Below, one piece after another: positions 32,265-43,113 of a DNA stretch of 64,000 nucleotides. Under the pieces are notes generated by a model that worked only from the letters and a program-made list of their open reading frames with translations, was not told the DNA's origin and did not search any database. Source of the DNA: Datisca glomerata (lineage: Eukaryota; Streptophyta; Magnoliopsida; Cucurbitales; Datiscaceae); NCBI GenBank assembly GCA_003255025.1, contig QANY01013656.1:1177316-1241315 (forward strand), given 5' to 3'. A program made the position numbers and the translations under genes. Position 1 is the stretch's first letter, and each line of letters begins with the position of its first letter.

Positions 32265-33620
32265 GATTCGATTCGATTTAATTTGAGAGAGAGAAAAAAA
32301 TATTTGGTGATATGTGAGAGAGAGAAATAAAGATTGAGATAGAGAGAGTATGAATTTGTTGGAGAGAAATATGGTGATGTACATTTATTGCTATTTGTAC
32401 CTTCTAACTTTACATTAATTGTGATTGACAGAGAGAGATTGCTTGAGAGAGAGTGATAATGCTACTTTTTTTCGGAGAGAGAGAGCGAGAAACATTAATT
32501 GAAGGGAAAGAGAGAGATTTGTAAATAATAATTAATGTTTTAATTTTATAAAAAAATAAATAGAAAATATTTAGTTAATACTTTATGATGAGAGCAAAAG
32601 TGATTGATAAGATAAATAATATTAATTTAATTAAAATATTAGTTACTAATCGAAAGAGACAGTGATTGATAAGGTAATTATTTATACTGTAATTGAAGAT
32701 GAGTGATTGATAATGTAACTATTTCTCTTATATGGTCTTTTGTAACTATATAGTAATTAAATAATAGTATTACATATTTAAAAGTAATTAATTACATGGT
32801 AATTACATGATAGCATTAAATATTTACCCAATTAGTACTGTAATTGAAGATGAGTGATTAATAAGGTAATTAATTACTTAGTAAATATATATTAACAGTC
32901 AATAAAAATAATTAATTACATAGTAATTACAAAAATAAATTAAAAAATAATTAATTACATAGTAATTTCATAATAGTATTACACATTTACCCAATCATTT
33001 CCCTTAGTAATTGAAGGAGAGAGTGATTGATAATATAATTATTTCTATTGTTAATATACATTTACTATGTAATTAATCACCTTATCTATTAAAGTAATTA
33101 TATAATAGTATTACATTATTAATTGAAGGAGAGGGTGATTGATAAGGTAACTATTAATTGAAGGAGAGAAACTTTAAATTCTTGATTTACAGTAGAAATC
33201 AGCGTCAACCCTTTATCTTCTTCGATGACTTTTAGGTTGAAAGAGAGAGAGAATAATATATTAATTGAAGAGGAGAGAGAATGCTACTCCTTTTAGGCGT
33301 TAAAAAGAAAGAGAGAGAGCTACTATTATTCAGAGAGAGAGAAAATTAATTGAAGGATAGAGAGTATTGGTAAATAATAAGTAATGTTTTAATTTTATTA
33401 AAAAATTAAATATAAAATATTTAGTTAATATTTTATGATGAAAGAGAGAGAGAGAGATTGATTAACAAGGTAATTAATATTAATTTCATTAACAAATTTA
33501 AAATGGTAATATTTATTTAATGCTTTATGGTGATAGAGAGTTTTGATTTGATTTGGGAGAGTTTGAAGTGATAGATAAATATATTTTAGAAAGAAAAATA
33601 CGGATTGGAGAGAGAGATGG
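32265..33620. repeat. GA-rich degenerate array
   Basis: Many GAGAGAGA runs alternate with ATTAATTGAAGGAGAGAGTG and ATTGATAAGGTAATTA-like words. On a larger scale, ~220-bp blocks near 32440-32660 and 33275-33500 match each other (GTAATGTTTTAATTTTAT, then GAAAATATTTAGTTAATA), so there is an ~845-bp duplication on top of the short-period repeat. No coding potential. Confidence 0.8.
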
Positions 33621-34985
33621 AAAATTGTTGATTGAAATATATATGTAAATATTTATTATTTTATATTTATTGATATTTACATTAATTTAGAGTGAAATAT
33701 TAAAAAAGAATAATTAATATAGAGATAACATGATATTTAAATGAAATATTCGAAAATGAATGTGAAGTACATTTATAGTATTTACATTATAAAAATCAAA
33801 AGTTTAAAAATAGATTTAACAAAAATATAATATTTGTAAAAGCACGATAAAATATAATAATACACTATAATATTACTATTTACCTAAAAACATAATTTTT
33901 CTCATCACCCTTATTGATGTTTGAGTCCATTTATAAGAAGCTCCAAGTTTATTTACCCACTCACTTTACTCCTCATCTCTCTACTATATCTATATTAATT
34001 ATATCTAAAAAACAAAAAATTGTTTTTCTTTAAATGTCCCTATCACTCTTTCTTAGTTTCATAATTTCATTAGCATGACTCATTTCATTTGTTTCTCTGT
34101 ATGAAGCATGTATTTTTCAATTTGTACTTTAGCGCTAATAATAATGTGAATGATTTATTTCTCCTAAACATGAAAAATTAAATTTTTAAATAATAATAAA
34201 TCATTAAAATTATTTAACACTTGATATTTTTTCTGAAACATGATTTTCTACAAATATTGGTCATCAGATTTATGTTTAGAATTAAAAGTATGATTTTTTT
34301 TAAATGTGAGTCCAACTAAATTTAAATTAAAAATAAGAACAACTTAAAAACAAATTTATTAATTTAAATTGATTATCTTATTAGCAGCGTCCCTGGAAAA
34401 AGTTGAATAAATTAGTGAAGTTAATATTTGAAAATCGTAGATTAACCATGATTCTGTAGAAAATTTTAAAATAATAAAATTTCTTCTAAGAATTAAGAAA
34501 AATTGAAGTTTTTCGTCTAGGCCCCAATATTATTTTTCACATAGGGTTCTCATATTCATTGGGATACCCCTACATCTGCTATATATAACACACAAAGAGA
34601 GAAATGAAGAGAGAGATATCAGGGAGAGAGATATTTTAGGAGAGAGAAATTTGGAGATAGAGATATTTTAGGAGAGATATATTGATAGGTTTATAAGATT
34701 TTATTTTATTTTTTTAAATAATCAGTAAATATTATGTAGAAGGGTTTAATTGAAAGAAAAGCGCTTCTAGTAGGTGGACCCATAAAATATGGCTATATTG
34801 ATGTTTATGAAAATTATTGTCTGTTTTTTGTTTTAACTTTTTATAATGTAGCTATCTGTGTATAGAGTCTAAATTTTCATCTAGGATAATTTGAAAGCGA
34901 AATCATGGGTGAAACACCTCGGGCCCATCCAAAACCTGAAACCAAATTTCTTGAATGTAAAAGTGAATAATTTTTTGTTTTTATT
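33621..34985. other. AT-rich DNA with a GAGAGATAT tract
   Basis: No gene. A GA-rich stretch (34590-34680) repeats GAGAGATATTTTAGGAGAG. Confidence 0.55.
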
Positions 34986-34989
34986 ATAC

Positions 34990-35460
34990 CAATAAAAAAT
35001 GACCAATTTAGTTGGTTCTTTAGGAGCTTTCACTTTGGTTCTGTTTGGAAAATCTAAAGAACCAAATTTCCAGTTTAGTTCAAAATTTTGTCTCTTTTCA
35101 AATCAAACCGCCAAATCAAAATGAACCAAAACTTAAGTTTACCATTTTTTTTATGTAATCTCATACTAAACTAAAACTTTACTTCTACTATTCATTTAGT
35201 TTTTGTGATGTGTTTTTTAGTTTTCAAGATGTAGTTTTGCTTAAAAACTATTAATTACGTTTAAAATTTTAAGTTTGTGTTGAAATTTCTATTTTTCCTT
35301 TTTTCATCATTAAGGCCAAACTGAATAATCGAACCAAAGCTTTCGATTGGTCTGATTCGGTTCATTTTTTAAAAAAGTTCAGTTTGGTTCGACAATATTT
35401 CCTAACAGAAACTTCAGATTGGTTCGATTTTAGCAAATAATTAAACCATGAACATCTCCA
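34990..35460. mobile_element. Possible hAT-type remnant
   Basis: Dense GAACCAAA/TTTGGTTC and AACCGA motifs on both strands, and a right end that reads (minus) GGAGATGTTCATGGTTTAAT, resembling the AGGGGTGTTCATGG hAT terminus. No left end or target duplication was established. Confidence 0.3.
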
Positions 35461-35976
35461 CTTGAACGTCTTGTCGTCCCACTCAAATTGAAAATGACAT
35501 GCAATGTATGCTCTTATTATTAAGAGTTCATTATCGTTCAGGCAATTGCTAGTGATCACGTAGTTTAAAAACATAGATTTATCTACAAATTTTAATTTAG
35601 TCATTCGTACAAACCCTGAAATAACATGAAAATCCCATGTGATAAGTGCATAATTTAATCCACTCGTTGTTCATAAGAGAACATGAAAGTCCCATAAACG
35701 GTCAATATCGTACATAGTGGGATGGATTTGAGACCTCTTGATTTACGATAAACCTCAAGCCAGGGAATCCTACCACCCAAGCTCACCACACTAGTTTCAA
35801 CAGATGTTTGGTTCAAATAAATGGAGTGTAATAGAATTAAATGAAAGTGCCAATGAAAAATCGAGAAAATAAAGTAAAGGAGAGAGATGTGATGCCATAA
35901 AGAGAGAATGGGAATGTGAATTACGAATGAAATTGTGATTAATTAAAGAAACATAGAAATGGGAATTCGTGTAACC
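35461..35976. other. Spacer before the copia element
   Basis: No gene recognised. An apparent GAGAC/CACCACACTAG-containing stretch at 35700-35800 is unassigned. Confidence 0.5.
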
Positions 35977-35981
35977 ATGAG

Positions 35982-36413
35982 TGTTGAACTATGAGCAAAA
36001 TGAAAAAAGATTTTTTAGTTTTCTATTGAATTGATTGAATGAATTTTACAGGAGCTTTTTGGCCTTCATATATACGAAAGATAAAAGGAAGAAGAAGGAA
36101 TAAAGTTAGTTACAATTGCTTATAGAAGAGAGAGAAAATAAAGAATTTGTCACTCAATGATTGACATAGAATATCCTTTGGATTTGCTAATCATTGAGTG
36201 ACGATTGTGCATCTGTTGTAACAGAATTGCACACTGTCATGAGCCTGCTTGGCTCTTCTTGTTGTTGAGGTGAAGGAGATATTAATCGAGGACTAATGTG
36301 GCATGAATGAGTTGGACGAGTTGCATGTAGGAGGTGAGAGAATATCTTCTGTGTTTGATAAACTAGTGCTGAGCTTATTGAGGTGAGCTTGAAGTACTAG
36401 TTTTTGATCAATA
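35982..36413 (-). repeat. 3' LTR of the copia element
   Basis: Matches 40977-41410 along its length. On the minus strand it starts TATTGATC, right after the polypurine tract, and ends GTTCAACA. The expected TG start is TA in both LTRs, so that change predates the insertion. Confidence 0.9.
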
Positions 36414-36426
36414 CCCCCCTCTCAAG
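36414..36426 (-). other. Polypurine tract
   Basis: CTTGAGAGGGGGG on the minus strand immediately before the 3' LTR, the plus-strand primer site of copia elements. Confidence 0.88.
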
Positions 36427-38033
36427 CTAAATGGGGAGGCAACCACGTTTAGCTTGGAAATGAAATTGTGAAATGAAGTAGGAGCTAGAGGTTTAGTTAA
36501 GACATATTCTGCTTGATCAGACGAGGGAACATATCTGATGTCTATAACTTTAGATTGAAGCTTTTCTCTGATGAAATGCATGTCAGTCTCTATGTGCTTA
36601 GACCGAGAGTGAAAGATTGGGTTGGAAGCAAAATAGATTGAACTTTGGTTATCACACCAGATGATGGGAGAACTTGTCAAGTTGAGATGCATCTCTTTAA
36701 AGAGAGACATAAACTAGAGAACTTGAGAAGTAGCTAATGCCAATGTTATATACTCAGACTCAAAACTAGATTGAGCGACAACTGTATATTTCTTGGAGCT
36801 CCAGGTGATCAAGTTAGGTCCCATGAAGATGCAATAGCCAATAGTGGATATCTTGTCATCAATTGAGCGTGCCCAATTTACATCAGTGAAGCAAGATAGA
36901 GATAAAGATGTGGCAAGAGTGAAATGGAGGCTAAGTTGAACTGTGCCCTTAAGTACCTGAGAATTCTTTTATAGGATTTCAAGTGGTCAGTTGTTGGATG
37001 AGCTTGAAACTAACTGAGTTTATTTACGGCAAAATTTATGTCATGACGTGTCATAGACAAGTATTGCAAGGAACCAAGGACACTTCTGTACAAAGTTGGA
37101 TTAGAGAATGGTGTGCCTTGTGAGCTGAGTTTTCTAGCTAGACATATAGGTGTGGAGCTGACTTTGGCTGAGTTCATGTTGGTTTTGGTGAGTAAATCTT
37201 GAATATACTTACTTTGAGTAAGGTGAAGACCTGTAGAATTCCTTACTACATCAAAACCTAAGAAGTAACTTAAAGAACTAAGTGTTTTGAGAGAAATTTA
37301 AGTGTGTAATTAAGAGATTAGGTCTGTGATGAGTGTAGGGTTACTTCCAGTGATCAAGATGTCATCAACATATATAAGGACCAGAAGAATGCACTTGCTT
37401 ATGGACTAAATGAACAAAGATGTGTAAGAAACTGAGTTGTGGAACCCCCAACCTGGCAAAGCAGTTTTAATTCTATCAAACCCGACCCTTGAAGCTTGCT
37501 AAGATCATACAAATCCTTGTGAAGTTGCGAACATGTTTCGTCTTAGAAGGGTCCTCGAAACCAGGTGGTTGTCTCATGTAGACAGTTTCTTGAAGTGTTC
37601 CATGAAGGAGAGCATTGTTGATGTCCAACTATTGTATATCCCACCCAAACGTGACTACCGAGGTAATAATGACTCAAATTGTGCATGATTTGATGACTAG
37701 GCTGTATGTTTCAAAAACATCATCCCCTGGTACTTGTTGGAACCCTTTTGCCACTAATCTGGCTATGTACTTGTGAATTGATCCATATGTGTTCTTTTTA
37801 ACTCTAAAGACCCATCTGTTTTGAACAACATGCATATCAGATGTTTGAGGAACCAATGTCCAAGTGTTGTTTTTCAGAAATACGTCATACTCAGTAGTCA
37901 TTACAGCTTTTCAAAGAGGATTGACTAGAGCATCATTAATAGATGTGGGTTCAATTTATTCAGTGAGAGAAGCAGTGAACACTTTTGGCTTCAATGAACC
38001 TGTTTTGGACCTTCTGAGCATAGGATGAGCAAA
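36427..38033 (-). pseudogene. copia reverse transcriptase and RNase H
   Basis: Minus strand 37901-37674 reads NNTWTLVPQTSDMHVVQNRW and VFRVKKNTYGSIHKYIARLV, then AKGFQQ, the RVT_2 opening. The catalytic YVDD is intact at 37372-37361 (LIYVDDILITGSN). RNase H ends at 36427 with IIWCDNQSSIYFASNPIFHS and KHIETDMHFIREKL. Several stops and frame shifts separate the parts, for example around 37450-37520. Confidence 0.92.
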
Positions 38034-39267
38034 CTATTTTTGTGACTGAGAGGAGGTTATGGAAAGGGAATCATTATGGGTGTTTAGTGGACTTGGTAAG
38101 ATTGATAGAGGATGAGATAAGACAAGTAAGTGAGTGTGTAATGAGTTAGGTGGTGTAGATAAGTGTGCATGTGAAACAGTGGGGGAAGAGGTCAGAAATG
38201 AGAGAACATAGGTGAGAAAAGAATAATTAGGACTAGACAAAGAGTTATCTGAGTGTTGACTTGTTGAAGCATTATGATGCCGAGAACAAGATTGAGAAAA
38301 TGCTATTACTATTGTATCCTTGAATAAGACTGTACCCGATTGAGCATTAAAGGAAGGAGGAAGTTGTAGAGTATTTAGAGGACTTATTTTAGGAGTTGGT
38401 GAGCTGGTTAAGGTAGGGTAAGGGAACTCAGTTTCATTAAACAAGACACTACTAGAAATGTATGATCTGCTAGTTTTGGTTCAAAACAAACATACCCTTT
38501 TTGAGATGGACTGTAACCAAGAAAAATACATTTAGTGGTGTGAAAAGAGAATTTGTGCTGGTTATATGGTCTTAGGTAGAGGAAGCATGAACAACCAAAA
38601 ACTTTAAGGGTTGTATAGTTGCCTAGTTTGCAAAACAAGGTCTGAAAGAGAGTTTGAAGCTTAAGCACATGAGTGAGAAGAAGATTGATGAGTGTGATAG
38701 TAGTGGAGAAGGCCTCCCACCAAAACTGTACGGGTAAATGTGCGTGGGCAAGAAGGGATAGACCTTTTTCAATTATATCTCTATGTTTCCTCTATATTCT
38801 CCCATTTTGTTGATGTGTATGGCAGCATGAGTGTCTGAGAGTAATGCTTTGTTGTTAAAGGATGAGTTTTAGTTTTCTGTATTCCCCTCCCTAGTCAGTT
38901 TGTAGACAAGTGATTTTAGATTGGAATTGTATTGCAACATATGCATTGAAGTTTAAGAATGTTTGATGAGTTTTAGACTTTAGTTTTAGGGAAACATCCA
39001 AGTATATCTATTGAAATCATCCACAAAACTGACATAATATTTAAAACAATCTTTTGATAAAATTAGTGCATGTCTCCATACATTTGAGTGAAGTAATTGA
39101 AATGGCTTGGTTGCTTGAGAATGAGATGTGGAAAAGGAAAATTGATGATGTTTACGCAATGCGCAAGAGTCACAGAAATTAAGTTTGCTTGTATTAACAT
39201 CAGAAATATTTACAAGCTTGAAAACATGACTAAATACAGTGGAGGAGGGGTGACCTAGCCTCTAATG
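38034..39267 (-). pseudogene. copia integrase region
   Basis: Minus strand 38668-38408 encodes TTLKVFGCSCFLYLRPYNQH and KCIFLGYSPSQKGYVCFEP, the conserved copia integrase C-terminal (GKGY-like) module. A Ser/Thr/Pro-rich linker (38444-38034) leads to the RT. The upstream DDE core (about 39200-38700) is readable only in pieces. Confidence 0.88.
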
Positions 39268-39795
39268 TCATATGTTTGTATTATTTATATAACTAGGTCT
39301 ACGAGAACTTGTAGAAATTAAACTTGGACTGACAGAAACAGTGAAGGCTTGAGGATGAGGTTGATTGATGAACTTGGAGTTGAGGTAGGTGAGAAACTTT
39401 TGCTTGGACAATGTGAACTGATACTGTCCTCGTTCAAGAGCACCCTGCAACAGAACCTCCATCGTATTATTATCCTTCATAAAACAATGTTTGTTGTCAA
39501 ACTCAACATAAACATGATTGGAACAAGTTAATTGAGATACGCTAAGTAAATTCTTAGTAACAATGGGCACATGCAAAATGGATTGAAGAGATGAAAACTT
39601 GTGTTTGTTTAAAGTTGGTATGTGAGAATAACCAGGGTGTGAAGTTCTTAGCAGCTTACCATTTCCAATCATAATCTTACCATTTCCTTTGTACTCACTC
39701 TTCAGGGATAGGTTGGATAAGTCAGGGGTGACATGTGAGCTTGCTGCATTGTCCATATACCAAGGTGCATCATCAACTAAGTTGGAGGAGGCCAT
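39268..39795 (-). pseudogene. copia protease / GAG-pre-integrase segment
   Basis: Uninterrupted 175-codon stretch. DAPWYMDNAASSHVTPDLSN is the copia protease active-site region, but D-S-G-A is D-N-A-A here, so the catalytic Asp-Ser/Thr-Gly triad is lost. It continues with SILHVPIVTKNLLSVSQLT, the conserved post-protease block. Confidence 0.9.
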
Positions 39796-40797
39796 GTTAG
39801 CTGAGGGATTTCTCTGTGTGAGGAACTGAGAGTTTGTGTTTGGAGCTGAGTTGGATTGATTATTAGACTTAGGGAGCTGAAAATCCTAATTAAACCTGTT
39901 ACAACAGGTGAAAGCATAATGACCTGGCTTCCTGCAGATTTGACACATAGGTCTTGAGCAAGATCTGTCTCTGCCTCTCCCTCTGCCACGATAGTTGGAG
40001 GAATTGCCTCTGCAATAATTACTGGACTGATTGTTGATTTGAAACTGAGATATGTTGCCTTGTTTGGGAAAATATGCTATATCGGCAGAATAAGTGAATG
40101 CATCAACTGAGGGGTTGCTATTGAGCTGCTCAAGCCTCATTTCTTGGCTTTGGAGCGTAAACTGAGCCTCCTATAATGTAACAATGTCATAACCTGAAGT
40201 GATATTAACAATGACAAGGTCATACTCACTGCCAAAGGCCTCTAAAAATGTATAAAAGAAGATCCTTATCAGATATCAGTTGGCCAGTGGGTGATAAGTT
40301 GTCAGCAATGGATTTCATCTTTAAATTATAATCATTGATGGAGAAGAGAGCCTTTCTTAATTATTTGAAGTTGTAGTCTGAGTTGCAGTGTTCGAGCTTT
40401 TGATTGAGAAGTAAAGATTTGTTCTAAGGTCCTCCAAACTTCATGGGATGTGAGGCATCTAACTGCATGTCCAAACATTGGCTCTGTAATAGATGCAAGT
40501 AACCAACTCATTAAATGTTGATCTGGATTAAGAATAAATGGTGCTTCATTGAGTAAGGTTTGTTATATGTTGTTGTCCAGAACTTGGGGAGCTCGTGGGT
40601 TGGGAATAAATTCGTCTGGCATTTGCACAAAACCAAGGAGGTAGGGCTTTAAGTCATAGGCTATTACAACTGATAATATCTAAGACATCTCGAAAACATA
40701 ATTATTTTCAGTCCAAACATATTGAAATAGTGAGCATGTTGTTTGGCAGCATATTTGGTAAGTTTCGGGCAGAGTTAAAATTCAAAGGTGAAGCCAT
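39796..40797 (-). pseudogene. copia gag with CCHC knuckle
   Basis: ATG 40797 opens MASPLNFNSARNLPNM, followed by decayed gag. The zinc knuckle CQICRKPGHYAFTC (C-x2-C-x4-H-x4-C) is intact near 39945-39900, preceded by a Gly/Arg-rich stretch (YRGRGRGRDRS). Stops interrupt the first half. Confidence 0.85.
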
Positions 40798-40964
40798 AAT
40801 AGGGATTGGAATGGTGTTGGCAACATAAGGATTTGAGGTATTATTGGTTGCTGTATTGACTGGTGCAGCTTTGTTGATCGTCTCTATTTTAGAGGACAGT
40901 AAGGCAAGGTTTGAGCTTGAGCTTAGTCAAATTTCCATTCTAGAAAAAAGCAAACGGGTCTGTG

Positions 40965-40976
40965 GCTCTGATACCA
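40965..40976 (-). other. Primer-binding site (initiator Met tRNA type)
   Basis: TGGTATCAGAGC on the minus strand directly inside the 5' LTR, the copia minus-strand primer site complementary to the 3' end of initiator tRNA-Met. Confidence 0.92.
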
Positions 40977-41410
40977 AGTTGAATTATAAGCAAAATGAAA
41001 AAAGATTTTTCTGTTTTCTATTGAATTGATTGAATGAATGTTACAGGAGCGTTTTGGCCTTCATATATACAAAAGATAAAAGGAAGAAGAAGGAATAAAG
41101 TTAGTTATAATTGCTGACAAAAGAGAGAAAAAATAAAGAATTTATCACTCAATGATTGGCTTAGAATATCCTTTGGATTTACCAATCGTTAAGCGATGAT
41201 TGTGCATCTATTGCAATAGAATTGCATACTGTCATGAGCTTGCTTGGCTATTCTTGTTGCTGAGGTGGAGGAGATATTAATCGAGGACTTATATGGCATG
41301 AATGAGTTGGACGAGTTGCATGGGCTGCATTTAAAAGGTGAGAGAATGTCTTATGTGCTCAATAAACTAGTGCTGAGCTTACTGAGATGAGGTTTTTGTT
41401 TTTATGAATA
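40977..41410 (-). repeat. 5' LTR of the copia element
   Basis: Matches the 3' LTR apart from its outer ~25 bases and scattered substitutions. It carries a TATATGAAGG-like sequence in its middle (minus strand of ~41060) that could be the promoter TATA region. Confidence 0.88.
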
Positions 41411-41833
41411 ATGAGAAAGTATTTCATTTCTAAACAACATAAATGAATTACTGATCACAAAAATGAATATCTATAAGGAACTATGCATTATATTTCCATT
41501 CCATAACATAGGCAGCTTTAAATTCGATCAAACCAAATTTATTTAACATAACCTCAAATCACGTTATCTGATGGAGTTATTTTTGCCATATGGGAACATT
41601 ATTGACCATATTGTGAAAGCACAAACTACTAGTTTTTTTTCTTCACATCAGGTAACGAATCCTGAATTTTATTTTAGGAGACACTATTAAATATAAGAAC
41701 ATAATGGTCAATATGATTTTTTATTTTATTTTTAATATTTAAAAATGTATTTATAAGTAGTATTTGAGGTTATTCTTGGAATTAGAATTTTTTGATGAAT
41801 AAAATAAGGAATCTATAAGGAGATGAAGGGAAT

Positions 41834-42302
41834 AAGATTTCTAGAGGTGTGCAACCGTCCCGAAAAACACGTCCTGTCCTGAAAAACCGTCCCAAACCTA
41901 GCGGGACGAGATGAGATTTTTAGTCTTGGCGGGGCGGGATGGGACAAAATTTTTTTGTCCCGTTCGGGACAGGACGGGACATGGGACAAAACTTTTTATC
42001 CCAATTTGTCCCGTCTCGTCCCGATTTTTCATAAAACTCAATATTTTTTTTAAAAATTTGAGCCTTAATTTTAACCCTTAATTTTTTTTATTTTTAATCT
42101 TTTGAACTTTAAACCAATTTTTATTCTTTACCTTTAAATTTTTTACCGAAAATATCCGTCCCGTCCCGTCCCGTCCCCCTCGGAATTTTCTCTCAACACG
42201 GGACGAGACGGGATTTAAAAAAAATTGTCTCGTCCTGATCGGGATAGGGCAAAAAGTCTCAAAAACCATCTTGTCCGCCTCGTGGACACTCCTAAAGATT
42301 CC
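41834..42302. mobile_element. hAT-type MITE (453 bp) rich in GGGACGGGAC / GTCCCGTCCC
   Basis: The element 41842-42294 starts TAGAGGTGTGCAACCGTCCC and ends GTGGACACTCCTA, inverted termini of hAT type. Flanking 8-mers AAGATTTC (41834-41841) and AAGATTCC (42295-42302) match at seven of eight positions. Both halves contain many copies of CCCGTCCCGT or its reverse complement, so the element can fold on itself. Its AT-rich centre (42030-42150) has no coding capacity. It differs in sequence from the other hAT family in the window. Confidence 0.87.
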
Positions 42303-43063
42303 TTTACATTTACCACCATTTAGGAGCGACATCTAAAGAGTGAATCACAGTTTAACCAACGTGATCATCCTATGTGTTTTTGACGTAATTAAGATAAACA
42401 CATAATATATTTCACATATTTTCAAAACAAATGGGATATATCCAATAAAAATAAATGGGATCAATAATGGCAAGGCATGTGAGATTGCACTAGAAAATAG
42501 AAATACAACAAAAAAAAGTTAAGGCACATTGTCAAAAGACAGTAAGATTTAAACTCAAAACATCTTTTCAAATAAAAATACACATGATCAATGTGATATG
42601 CCATTATACACAGTGGACACATTATTAATTAAAAACAAATACAATACAATAGCAATTAATTTCGGTCGGAAACATAAAAAAGGTCTGTGCCCTTGAACTT
42701 ATAGTAGATCACCCCTATTCACACCAGAGAATAATAAAAGTAATATGATTAAGCTCTCACCCTCACCCAATAAAAGAAAGCCTTATTCGGTTTGGGTAAT
42801 AAAAGGCAGATGCACGCATTTGATTGATAGGCAGTGCAGCATGCAGAGAGGAGCCATTGGTAGTGATGGGCTCAGTTGTGCGTACACTACTACTGTTACT
42901 AATACCATTTATACAGTGATCAGTACCTCACGTGTGGTGTGGTATTCGTATCCTCTAAGCTAGGGACCAGGTAGGGTAAGATTATGAGTATGTTGGCTGT
43001 TAGAAGAAGAAAGGACCACCATGTGACTGACAGTTGTGTTGTTTTTACAGTAACTGACCCATT

Positions 43064-43066
<3 letters not shown>
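42303..43066. other. Intergenic DNA, transcribed-looking but without a supported gene
   Basis: 42660-43060 is less AT-rich than its neighbours and contains a CACGTG-like element (CCTCACGTGTGG, ~42926). It precedes a CT tract like those in plant leaders. No long frame follows, so any product would be non-coding or lost. Confidence 0.4.

Positions 43067-43109
<43 letters not shown>
43067..43109. repeat. (CT)21 microsatellite
   Basis: Uninterrupted TCTCTC tract of 43 bp. Confidence 0.95.

Positions 43110-43113
<4 letters not shown>

Larger units (their letters stand above)
35977..41415 (-). mobile_element. Ty1-copia retrotransposon, complete structure, decayed coding
   Basis: The element spans 35982-41410 (5.4 kb), transcribed on the minus strand. 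It is flanked by identical 5-mers ATGAG at 35977-35981 and 41411-41415. LTRs are 36413-35982 (3') and 41410-40977 (5'), with visible divergence (different outer ~25 bp and scattered substitutions), so insertion is not recent. The primer site TGGTATCAGAGC (40976-40965) abuts the 5' LTR and a polypurine tract (CTTGAGAGGGGGG, 36426-36414) abuts the 3' LTR. Gene order gag, protease, integrase, RT, RNase H is the copia order. Coding is broken by many frameshifts. Confidence 0.95.
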
